Shown one piece after another: positions 34,339 to 42,551 of a DNA stretch of 64,000 nt. The translations under genes were made by a program, and so were the position numbers. The first letter of the stretch is position 1. Every line of letters starts with the position of its first letter. The DNA is taken from assembly GCF_005517195.1 (NCBI RefSeq), contig NZ_CP040244.1, positions 1,568,001 through 1,632,000 of the forward strand, given 5' to 3'. The notes below the pieces were generated by a model that had not been told where the DNA came from, did no database searches, and worked only from the letters and a program-made list of their open reading frames with translations. The stretch is from Streptomyces vilmorinianum (GTDB taxonomy: Bacteria; Actinomycetota; Actinomycetes; Streptomycetales; Streptomycetaceae).

Positions 34339-37300
34339 ATGATCAGACCTTCCGCAGGAGGAAGGGCCGGCCTGCTCGCCGCGGGCCTCTCCCTGGTGCT
34401 GCTCACGGCAGGGCAGACCGCCGCCGCCGGGGCGGCCACGGCCACGGCCACGGCCACCGTGCCGGACACCTTCACAGGAGCCGCGCCGAGCGCCACCGTC
34501 ACGCTCGTCACCGGCGACCGGGTCACCGTCACCGAACTCGACGGCGGCAAGAAGACCGTCACCGTCGAGCGGGCCAAGGGCGCCACCGGAGCCGTACGCA
34601 GCGAGATCGTGAACGGCCGGGTCACCGTCGTCCCCGACGAGGCCCGCCCCTACCTCGACTCCGGCGTCCTCGACCGGCGTCTCTTCGACGTCAGCGGCCT
34701 CATCGAGCAGGGCCTCACCGGCGAACTGCCGCTCATCGTCACGTACGGCAAGGGCGCCCGCGCCGCCGCGCCGCGCGGCACCGAGACCGTCCGCGCCCTG
34801 CCCAGCATCGGCGGCGCGGCGGTGGAGGCGACCGACCCGGCCGCGTTCTGGCGGGCGTTCACCTCGCCCGCCACCCGTTCCGCCGGCGGCAAGGTCTGGC
34901 TGGACGGCCGGGTCGAGGCCACCATGGCCCAGTCCAACACCCAGATAGGCACCCCGAAGGCGTGGGAGGCCGGACTCACCGGCAAGGGCGTCAAGGTCGC
35001 CGTCCTCGACACCGGGGCCGACCTCTCCCACCCCGACCTGGCCGGCCGGGTCGCCGAGTCCAAGAGCTTCATCGAGGGCCAGGAGGTCGCCGACCGCAAC
35101 GGCCACGGCACCCACGTCTCCTCGACCGTCGGCGGCAGCGGCGCCGGTTCGGACGGGCTGGAGAAGGGCGTCGCACCCGGCGTCACGCTCGCCGTCGGCA
35201 AGGTCCTCAGCAACGAGGGCTACGGCAGCGAGTCGGAGATCATCGCCGGCATGGAGTGGGCCGCCAAGGACATCGACGCGAAGATCGTCTCGATGAGCCT
35301 CGGTTCGAGCGAGGGCAGTGACGGCACCGACCCGATGGCCCAGGCGGTGAACGCTCTCAGCGCCGAGACCGGCGCGCTGTTCGTCATCGCCGCCGGCAAC
35401 TCCGGCGCCCCCGGCTCCATCGGCTCTCCCGGCGCGGCGGACTCCGCGCTGACCATCGGCGCCGTCGACTCCGCCGACGAGGCCGCCTACTTCACCAGCC
35501 AGGGACCCCGCTACCGCGACCAGGCGCTCAAGCCCGACCTGTCCGCGCCGGGCGTCTCCATCCTCGCCGCCCGCTCCCAACTGGTCTCGGGCAGCGGCCT
35601 CTACACCTCGATGAGCGGTACGTCGATGGCGACCCCGCACGTCGCCGGCGTCGCCGCGCTCCTGGCCGAGAAGCACCCCGACTGGACCGGCGCCCAGCTC
35701 AAGAGCGCCCTGATGTCCACGTCCAAGGTCCTCGACGCCTCCGCCTACGCGCTCGGCGCCGGCCGGGTCGACGTCGGCGCCGCGATCGCCGCGAACGTCA
35801 CCGCCACCGGCTCCGCCGACCTCGGCTTCTTCTCCTGGCCGTACGAGGCGAACAAGCCGGTCACGCGGACCGTCACGTACACCAACTCCTCGGACACGGC
35901 GGTGGAGTTGAACCTCGCCGTCGAGGGCATGCCGGCGGGCGTCGCGACCCTCGCCGACGCGACGCTGACCGTCCCGGCGCACGGCACCGCGCAGACCACC
36001 GTCACCGGCGACGGCGCCGCCGCCCCGGTCGGCACCTCGTCCGGCCGGATCACCGCCACGGCCGCGGGCACCCCGGTCGCGCACACCGCGCTCGGCCTGG
36101 TCAAGGAGGAGGAGCGCTACACCCTCACGATCCACGTCAAGGACCGTGACGGCGCCCCCACCCCCGCCTACCTCGGCCTCACGAGGCTCGCCCAGGACGA
36201 GCAGGCGTTCCCGGCGACCGTCGGCGAGTCCGGCACGCTCGAACTGCGCCTGAAGCCCGGCACGTACACCGTCTCCTCCTGGCTCGACGTGCGCGGCTCC
36301 CACGGAAAGGACTCCCTCGGTCTCGGCCTCCTCACCGATCCCGAGATCGTCCTCGACCGCGACCGTGAGATCACCCTCGACGGACGCCGGCTGAAGGAGA
36401 TCCGGGCCGAGGTCGACAAGCGGACCGAGACCCGTCAGCTGGTCATGGAGTTCGACCGGGACGCGAACGGAGGCTCCTACGGCGGCGCGGTCATCGTGCC
36501 CGTGGCGTACGACTCCGTCTTCGCCGCGCCCACCCGCAAGCCCGCCACCGGCACCTTCGAGTACCGCACGGTCTGGCGGCTCGGCAAGCCCCGCCTGGAG
36601 GCGAGCGCGGGCGGCGCCCGGCTCTCCGGCGCCCTCCCGCAGCCCGGAACGGGCACCTTCGAGGGCCGGTCGCGGCTCGGACTCGTCGACGTGGGCACCG
36701 GAACACCCGCCGAGTACGCGGGCAAGGACGTGAAGGGCAAGGCCGTCCTGGTCCGGGCCGGAGCGCTGACGCCGGTCCGGATCGCGCAGACGGCCCAGGA
36801 CGCGGGGGCCGCCCTCCTGTTCGTCACGGACGCCGCGGCCGGCCGGCTCAACACCTGGTTCGGGACCGAGGAGTACGAGGACCGGCCGCTGACCGTCGCC
36901 ACCGTCGACGCCGCCGACGGCGCCCGGCTGGCCTCGGCCGCCGCGGGCGGGCACCTCGTCGACGTGACCGGCACGCCGTACACGCCGTACGTCTACGACC
37001 TCTCCGAGGGACACCCCGGCGCGATCCCGACGGACCTGGTCTACCGCCCCGACGGCGACGAACTCGCCACCGTACGCTCCAGGTTCCACATGCCCACGGG
37101 TCGCGAGGAGATCGGCGGCGAGTTCCGCTACTCGATCACCGACACCTTCCCCGTCGGCTTCGGCTTCAAGGAGTGGATCGCGTTCCCGGCCGAGCGCACC
37201 GAGTACGTCTCCACCGGCAAGGGCCAGGGATGGCACGAGTCGGTCGACCTCGGGGACTCTCTGGAGGAGCGGGGCGGGATCGTCTCGTACCGGGGCGGCA

Positions 37301-38007
37301 GCGGTACGACGCTCGACTGGTTCAAGCCGGTCTGGCACCCGTGGCTGGGCACCGGGCTCGGCTGGGGACAGCAGCGGGCCGGGAACCAGCTGCGGTTCAA
37401 CACCCCAGGCTGGGGCGACTCCGGTCCCGACCACACCGGCTTCGGCAACGTGTGGGGCGACGACTCGATGACCCAGTTCACCGAGGTGTACGTCAACGGG
37501 ACGCGGGTCGACCGGAGGATGAGCTCCGGCGCGTACGCCTGGAACGCCCCGGCCGAGGAGGCGGAGTTCAAGGTCGTCACCGACACGACGCTCGACCCGG
37601 CGCGCTGGCGGCTCTCCTCGCGCGGCCACGCCGAGTGGACGTTCCGGTCGAAGGAGACGCCGCAGGACCGCGACACCTTCCTTCCGCTGATCAACCTCGG
37701 CTTCGACGTCGACACCGACCTGAGGGGCGATGTGCGCGGCGGCGGCCGGGTGCCGGTCGCGCTCTTCGCGGAGTACGTGAAGGGCGCCGCCGGCACGGGA
37801 ACGATCGGCGGTGGTTCCCTTGAGGTCTCGTACGACGAGGGCGCGACCTGGCAGCGGGTGGCCCTGCGGTCCACCGCGGGCGGCGCCTGGACGGGTGAGC
37901 TGCGGGTACCGGACGGCGCGGCGTTCGTGTCCCTGCGGGCCGGGGCGTCCGACGACCGGGGCGGCTCCGTGAAGCAGGAGATCATCCGGGCGGTGGGGGT
38001 GAAGTAG
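34339..38007 (+). CDS. Large secreted subtilisin-like serine protease (S8)
   Basis: The 1,222-residue protein has a signal peptide at about 1-33 and an inhibitor-like propeptide region (about 45-190). The S8 catalytic domain carries Asp224 (VAVLDTGAD), His256 (NGHGTHVSS) and Ser429 (SGTSMATPHVAG). A long C-terminal part follows, including Ig-like strands (SDTAVELNLAVEGMPAG), a PA-like domain around residue 800 (GKAVLVRAGALTPVRIAQTA) and beta-rich segments. It is an extracellular endopeptidase with substrate-capturing appendages. The start at 34339 has GAGGAG 8 nt upstream; a GTG at 34321 is an alternative. Terminator 38015-38051 follows. Confidence 0.95.
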   Translation: MIRPSAGGRAGLLAAGLSLVLLTAGQTAAAGAATATATATVPDTFTGAAPSATVTLVTGDRVTVTELDGGKKTVTVERAKGATGAVRSEIVNGRVTVVPDEARPYLDSGVLDRRLFDVSGLIEQGLTGELPLIVTYGKGARAAAPRGTETVRALPSIGGAAVEATDPAAFWRAFTSPATRSAGGKVWLDGRVEATMAQSNTQIGTPKAWEAGLTGKGVKVAVLDTGADLSHPDLAGRVAESKSFIEGQEVADRNGHGTHVSSTVGGSGAGSDGLEKGVAPGVTLAVGKVLSNEGYGSESEIIAGMEWAAKDIDAKIVSMSLGSSEGSDGTDPMAQAVNALSAETGALFVIAAGNSGAPGSIGSPGAADSALTIGAVDSADEAAYFTSQGPRYRDQALKPDLSAPGVSILAARSQLVSGSGLYTSMSGTSMATPHVAGVAALLAEKHPDWTGAQLKSALMSTSKVLDASAYALGAGRVDVGAAIAANVTATGSADLGFFSWPYEANKPVTRTVTYTNSSDTAVELNLAVEGMPAGVATLADATLTVPAHGTAQTTVTGDGAAAPVGTSSGRITATAAGTPVAHTALGLVKEEERYTLTIHVKDRDGAPTPAYLGLTRLAQDEQAFPATVGESGTLELRLKPGTYTVSSWLDVRGSHGKDSLGLGLLTDPEIVLDRDREITLDGRRLKEIRAEVDKRTETRQLVMEFDRDANGGSYGGAVIVPVAYDSVFAAPTRKPATGTFEYRTVWRLGKPRLEASAGGARLSGALPQPGTGTFEGRSRLGLVDVGTGTPAEYAGKDVKGKAVLVRAGALTPVRIAQTAQDAGAALLFVTDAAAGRLNTWFGTEEYEDRPLTVATVDAADGARLASAAAGGHLVDVTGTPYTPYVYDLSEGHPGAIPTDLVYRPDGDELATVRSRFHMPTGREEIGGEFRYSITDTFPVGFGFKEWIAFPAERTEYVSTGKGQGWHESVDLGDSLEERGGIVSYRGGSGTTLDWFKPVWHPWLGTGLGWGQQRAGNQLRFNTPGWGDSGPDHTGFGNVWGDDSMTQFTEVYVNGTRVDRRMSSGAYAWNAPAEEAEFKVVTDTTLDPARWRLSSRGHAEWTFRSKETPQDRDTFLPLINLGFDVDTDLRGDVRGGGRVPVALFAEYVKGAAGTGTIGGGSLEVSYDEGATWQRVALRSTAGGAWTGELRVPDGAAFVSLRAGASDDRGGSVKQEIIRAVGVK

Positions 38008-38014
38008 GGGGAGG

Positions 38015-38051
38015 GAGGCCCGGTACGGCGTGCGTCGCCGTGCCGGGCCTC
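38015..38051. terminator. Bidirectional terminator between convergent genes
   Basis: GAGGCCCGGTACGGCG pairs with CGCCGTGCCGGGCCTC across a 5-nt loop. It is placed between the subtilase stop and the carboxyltransferase stop and serves both strands. Confidence 0.9.
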
Positions 38052-38059
38052 TCGCGCGC

Positions 38060-39730
38060 TTACGCGTCGCGGGTCACGATCCCCCGGACGACACCCAGGT
38101 CCACCAGGTCCTGCGGGCGCAGCCGGAGCTGGTCGGCGGTGACCGGGGCCTGGTCGGGGGTCCTCTTGAGGATGGCCGCGGCGAGTTCGGGCGCGATGAC
38201 GGAGAAGTAACCGTCGGGCGTGGCCCAGGTGTTGCCGGGCGCGGCCAGCGCGAGCGCCCCGCCGGAGCCGCCCTCGCCGATCAGGAGCGAGGTCACCGGG
38301 ACCCGGGCCCCGGCGATCGCCGCGAACGCGTCCGCGATCGCCGGGCCCGCCCCGGCCCGCTCGGCCTCGGCGTCGTTGGCGGCGCCGGGGGTGTCGATGA
38401 GGGTGAGCACGGGGATCCCGAGCCGGTCCGCGAGCCGCACGAGCCGGGCCACGGTCCGATACCCCGCGGGCCGGGTCGGGGACCCGTCCTGCGCGGCGTA
38501 CGCGACGACCCGGCCGGCGTGGATCCCGAACCCGCACTCCACCCCCGGATCCACACCCCCGACCCGGTCCCCACGGATCGCCGCGCGCTCCCCGAAGTAC
38601 GCCTCCAGATACGCCCCGGCCCGCGGCCGCCGCGCATCCCGCGCCCGCGAGACGGCCGCCCACCCCGTCCCGGGCGGGGGAACCTCGGCGAGAGCACGGG
38701 GCGGGGGAGCGGGCGCGGGTACGGAGCCTGGCTTGGGCCCGGCGTCCGGGTAACCCCACCCGGAACCGGGGGCGCCGGGATCTGCCTCGGGCCCTGCCGG
38801 GCCCTGCCCGGGGTCGGCGGCTGTGCCCGCCGTGTCGCCCGGGCGTGCGCCGGATTGTGAGGGCGAGGCCGAGGCCGCAGCCTCGGGCTCGTTGCCCCGC
38901 CGGGCGGCGGGTGCCGCCGGGCCCCCGGCCCCGGGAGCGGCCTCGGCCCCGGCCTCGGGGCCTGCCGGGCCCCGGACCGGGCTGCCGTCCGTGCCCGTGA
39001 GGAGGCGCAGCCACAGTGCCAGCACGCCCCGCAGGGCCTCCGGTGGGACGAGGGCGTCCACGTGGCCGTGGTCCCATTGGTCCTCGGCCGTGTACGCGGT
39101 CGGGTCCGCGTGCGGAGGGCGGACGCGGGAGCCTGCGAAGGCCACTTGGGCGGAGGGGAGGGCGAGGATCACGTCCGCGCCCGCGCCGACCGTCGCCCAG
39201 CCGCCGCCCGTGGACGGGTCGCGCAGGACCGTGACATGCGGGACGCCCGCCTCCCGTAGCCGTACCGTCTCGGCGGCGACGCGCTGCAGCTGGGTCAGGG
39301 CGATCATGCCCTCCTGCATCCGGCTGCCGCCCGTCGCCACCAGCGAGACCAGCGGAATCCGCCGCTCGGCCGCCGTGCGGTACGCGGCGACGAGCCGGTC
39401 CCCGGCCGCCTGCCCCAGCGAGCCGCCCAGGAAGCCGAACTCGAAGGCGACGAGCACGCAGGCCCGGCCACCCACCGTCGCCGTGCCGTGCACGACCGAC
39501 TCCTCCTCGCCGGTGCGTTCGGCGGCGCGGGCGCGCGCCGCGTCGTAACCCGGCCAGCCGAGCGGCCCGTCCGGCGCCGCGACCGCGTCGTCCTCCGGAG
39601 TCCACTCGCCCGCCGCGACGGGCTCGTCCTCCGGAACCCACTCCTCCGCCGGGGCCCGCCGCGTCAGCGCCGGTGCGAAGTCGTCCGTCACCAGGGCGAT
39701 CACGTCCCGGGCCGCGAGCCGCTCAGTCAT
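38060..39730 (-). CDS. Fused acyl-CoA carboxyltransferase (AccD-AccA-like)
   Basis: This 556-residue protein holds both halves of a biotin-dependent carboxyltransferase. The N-terminal AccD-like half (to about 260) contains FEFGFLGGSLGQAAGDRLV and LVATGGSRMQEG. The C-terminal AccA-like half (about 370-556) contains DRLGIPVLTLIDTPGA and LLIGEGGSGGALALA. They are joined by about 100 residues of Pro/Ala/Gly-rich linker. The zinc-ribbon cysteines of bacterial AccD are absent. It should transfer carboxyl groups from biotin to acetyl- or propionyl-CoA. The start overlaps the matB stop by 8 nt, implying joint production of malonyl- or methylmalonyl-CoA. No biotin carboxylase is nearby, so the partner must be elsewhere. 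Confidence 0.85.
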   Translation of the reverse strand: MTERLAARDVIALVTDDFAPALTRRAPAEEWVPEDEPVAAGEWTPEDDAVAAPDGPLGWPGYDAARARAAERTGEEESVVHGTATVGGRACVLVAFEFGFLGGSLGQAAGDRLVAAYRTAAERRIPLVSLVATGGSRMQEGMIALTQLQRVAAETVRLREAGVPHVTVLRDPSTGGGWATVGAGADVILALPSAQVAFAGSRVRPPHADPTAYTAEDQWDHGHVDALVPPEALRGVLALWLRLLTGTDGSPVRGPAGPEAGAEAAPGAGGPAAPAARRGNEPEAAASASPSQSGARPGDTAGTAADPGQGPAGPEADPGAPGSGWGYPDAGPKPGSVPAPAPPPRALAEVPPPGTGWAAVSRARDARRPRAGAYLEAYFGERAAIRGDRVGGVDPGVECGFGIHAGRVVAYAAQDGSPTRPAGYRTVARLVRLADRLGIPVLTLIDTPGAANDAEAERAGAGPAIADAFAAIAGARVPVTSLLIGEGGSGGALALAAPGNTWATPDGYFSVIAPELAAAILKRTPDQAPVTADQLRLRPQDLVDLGVVRGIVTRDA

Positions 39731-41201
39731 GGAGTGCCTTCTTCATCAGCTTGCCCATGTCGTTACGGGGCAGCGCCTCCCGGTAGCGCACCACCCGCGG
39801 CCGCTTGTGCGGGGCGAGCAGGCGCGCGACATGGTCGGCCAGCTCCTCCGCCACCGGCGGCTTCTCCGTGTCCACCGGCACCACCCACGCCACGATCCGC
39901 TCCCCGAGATCCGGGTCCGGCTCGCCCGTCACCGCCACCTCCCGCACCTCCGGGTGGTCGAGGAGCGCGTTCTCTATCTCGCCCGCGCCGATCTTGTAGC
40001 CCCCGCTCTTGATCAGGTCCGTCGCCTTGCGTCCCACGAGCCGGACGGATCCGTCCGGCTCCCGGACCGCCATGTCCCCGGTCCGGAACCACTCCCCGTC
40101 GAAGGCCGCGGCGGTCGCGTCCGGCCGGTTCAGATACGCGGTGAACAGGTTCGGGCCCCTGACCTGGATCTCGCCGACGCTCTCCCCGTCGTACGCCTCG
40201 ATCTCCGTGCCGTCCTCCTCCACCAGGCGCAGCTCCACGCCCCGCAGGGGCAGCCCGACCGACCCGGGGCGCGGCCCGGAGCCCACCCGCACGGAAGCGG
40301 GGGTCTGGGGGGTCGCCCCCACAGAGCACAGCATGAGCGTCTCGGTCATCCCGTACCGCTCGATCACCGTCCGGCCCGTCGCCGCCGTGATCCGCTCGTG
40401 GTCGTGCACCGGCAGCGCCGCCGAGCCGGAGACGAGGAGCCGCGCCCCGGCCAGCGCCCGTACCAGCGCCGGGTCCTCGCCCACCGCGTCGGCGATCCGG
40501 TGGTACATCGTCGGTACGCCGAACAGCATCGTGCCGCCACCCGCACCCAGCTCCCGCACCACGCCCGCGACGGAGAACGCCCCCAGATGCCGCACCGAGC
40601 CGCCCCGCCGCAGCGGGCCGAGGATCCCCAGGACGAGCCCGTGGACGTGGAACAGCGGCAGGGCGTGGACGAGAACGTCGTCCGCCGTCCACGCCCAGGC
40701 CTCCTCCAGCGCGTCGAGGGACGCGGCCACCGCGCGCCGGGAGAGGACGACGCCCTTGGGCGGTCCCGTGGTGCCCGATGTGTAGACGATCAGGGCGGCG
40801 GACTCGGGGTCCGCCGACTCGACGACCGCCGCGCCCCGCGCCCGTACGTCCACGTCGACCCGGGGGAGTCCCGAAAGCCCCGCGGGCAGCTCGTCCGCCG
40901 CGCCCGCGAGGACCGCGCCCGGCGCACTGTCGCCGAGGATGTGCGCCAGCTCCCGCTCGCCCGTACGGGGGTTGAGCGGGACGGCCGGCACCCCGGCGAG
41001 CAGGGCCGCCACCACGGCGACCGCCGTCCGGGCGGTCGGCGTCGCCCAGACCGCCACCCGGCCCGTGCCGTCGATCCGCGCGGCCAGGGCGCCCGCCGCG
41101 GCGGCGAGTTCGCCGTACGTCAGCGTCTCGGTGCCGAAGCGAAGGGCGGGACGCTCCAGCCGGTCCGATCCGGCCGCCAGGGCCGGGAACAGCGTGCTCA
41201 A
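39723..41201 (-). CDS. matB: Malonyl-CoA synthetase (MatB-like acyl-CoA ligase)
   Basis: This 492-residue ANL-superfamily ligase has the AMP-binding P-loop YTSGTTGPPKGVV, ALPLFHVHGLVLGIL, the adenine motif ERYGMTETLML, hinge region EWFRTGDMA with GRKATDLIKSGGYKIG, and the C-terminal catalytic lysine in NDMGKLMKKAL. The pattern FHVHGL and the short C-terminus match MatB, which activates malonate or methylmalonate for polyketide and fatty-acid synthesis. It is cytoplasmic. It is followed with overlap by the fused carboxyltransferase, so two routes to extender units are encoded together. Confidence 0.9.
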   Translation of the reverse strand: MSTLFPALAAGSDRLERPALRFGTETLTYGELAAAAGALAARIDGTGRVAVWATPTARTAVAVVAALLAGVPAVPLNPRTGERELAHILGDSAPGAVLAGAADELPAGLSGLPRVDVDVRARGAAVVESADPESAALIVYTSGTTGPPKGVVLSRRAVAASLDALEEAWAWTADDVLVHALPLFHVHGLVLGILGPLRRGGSVRHLGAFSVAGVVRELGAGGGTMLFGVPTMYHRIADAVGEDPALVRALAGARLLVSGSAALPVHDHERITAATGRTVIERYGMTETLMLCSVGATPQTPASVRVGSGPRPGSVGLPLRGVELRLVEEDGTEIEAYDGESVGEIQVRGPNLFTAYLNRPDATAAAFDGEWFRTGDMAVREPDGSVRLVGRKATDLIKSGGYKIGAGEIENALLDHPEVREVAVTGEPDPDLGERIVAWVVPVDTEKPPVAEELADHVARLLAPHKRPRVVRYREALPRNDMGKLMKKALHD

Positions 41202-41261
41202 CGGTCGTCCTCCTCGCGTCGGTCCATGACTGGAGGCATTCTTCCCACCTGTCAGGGGGAG

Positions 41262-42506
41262 TCAGGGGCGGCCTGCTGCGACCTTGCTCACCTCCCGGTC
41301 CCCGTTCTCCTCGGCGGGCCCGATCGTCCGCATCCGGCCGTAGGCGTACACACACCCCGCGAGCGTCAGGTCGGACAGGAGCATGAAGCCGATCGAGTAC
41401 GAGTCCTTCGCGCTGTAGATCGCGCCCATCACCAGCGGCGGCACGAATCCGCCGAGCCCGCCCATCGCCCCGACGATCCCGGTCACGCTGCCGACCTGAC
41501 GCTGTGGGGTGACCTGCGAGACGAGGGCGAAGACGGAGCCGCTCGCGGTGCCGAGGCCGGCCGCCATACAGAGCAGCGCGATCGTTCCGCCCGGGTTCAG
41601 AGGCGGGTCGAAGGCCTGGACGATGGCGAGGAGCGCGACGAGACCGAGCGCGGCGGCGGTGACGAGCGCCGGGTGGATCCGGTCCGAGAGCCAGCCGCCG
41701 ATCGGCCGGAAGACGACCGTGGCGACGGCGAACCCTGCGGCCTTGGCGCCGGCGTCGGTCGGATCGAGTGCGTACCAGGTCTTCAGGTACGTCGGCAGAT
41801 ACACGCCGAACGCGACGATTCCGCCGAAGCCGATCGCGTACAGCGCCGCCAGCTCCCAGGTCACGCGCAGCCGCCCCGCCGAGCCGAGCCGGCTCACGAG
41901 CGACGCGGTGGGCACGGGCCGGTCGGGCCGGTCGGTGACGAGGAGCGCGGCGAGGACCGCGTACACGGTCAGCGCGCCGGCGACCACGAGGAACGGCAGG
42001 TTCTCGCCGTGCTCGGCGATGCGCGGGGTGAAGTAGCCGGAGAGCGCCACCCCGCCCATGCCCATCCCGAAGACTCCGAGCGCGAAGCCTCGCTCGGAGG
42101 GCGGGAACCAGGAGTTGACGAGGGGGATGCCGATGGCGAACGTGGTGCCTCCGAGGCCGAGGAGAAAGCCGACGGCGAGCATCGCCGGATAGCTGTCCTT
42201 GACGACGACCAGCAGCAGCACGGGCACGATCGTGAGCGCGGAGACGAGCGGGAACATCCGTCTCGCGCCATAGCGGTCGGTGAGGGCGCCGACCGGGATC
42301 CGTCCGACCGATCCGACCAGGACGGGGACCGCGACGAGGAGCGACTGCTGGACGGAGCTGAGCTCCAGCCGGTCACCGTACGAGGGGGCCAGCGGCGAGA
42401 TCAGGTTCCACGCCCAGAACGTGAGTGTGAAGCCGACCGTGGCCATCGCCAGATTGCGGTAGGCGGCGGCGGGGGGCTTGGCGTCGGTGTCCACCCCACC
42501 AGTCAA
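41262..42506 (-). CDS. NarK-like MFS nitrate/nitrite transporter
   Basis: This 414-residue, twelve-helix transporter has the first helix LAMATVGFTLTFWAWNLISP and the family signatures GLGGTTFAIGIPLVNSWFPP and VTGIVGAMGGLGGFVPPLVM. Both contain the Gly-rich nitrate-signature-like segments of NNP transporters. It probably carries nitrate/nitrite or a related anion. The start is uncertain: TTG at 42506 is given, and a GTG 12 nt inside (42494) is equally possible; neither has a good ribosome site. It lies 45 nt after the GAF histidine kinase gene, likely the same transcript. Confidence 0.85.
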   Translation of the reverse strand: MTGGVDTDAKPPAAAYRNLAMATVGFTLTFWAWNLISPLAPSYGDRLELSSVQQSLLVAVPVLVGSVGRIPVGALTDRYGARRMFPLVSALTIVPVLLLVVVKDSYPAMLAVGFLLGLGGTTFAIGIPLVNSWFPPSERGFALGVFGMGMGGVALSGYFTPRIAEHGENLPFLVVAGALTVYAVLAALLVTDRPDRPVPTASLVSRLGSAGRLRVTWELAALYAIGFGGIVAFGVYLPTYLKTWYALDPTDAGAKAAGFAVATVVFRPIGGWLSDRIHPALVTAAALGLVALLAIVQAFDPPLNPGGTIALLCMAAGLGTASGSVFALVSQVTPQRQVGSVTGIVGAMGGLGGFVPPLVMGAIYSAKDSYSIGFMLLSDLTLAGCVYAYGRMRTIGPAEENGDREVSKVAAGRP

Positions 42507-42551
42507 GATCCGTGCGCGGGGCGCTGCGCGCGGTACTGGGCCGTACGGGGC

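Noticed and set aside
34198..37629. Minus-strand open frame over 1,100 codons opposite the subtilase
   Set aside because: Antisense shadow: the plus strand has the catalytic triad, signal peptide and normal codon bias.
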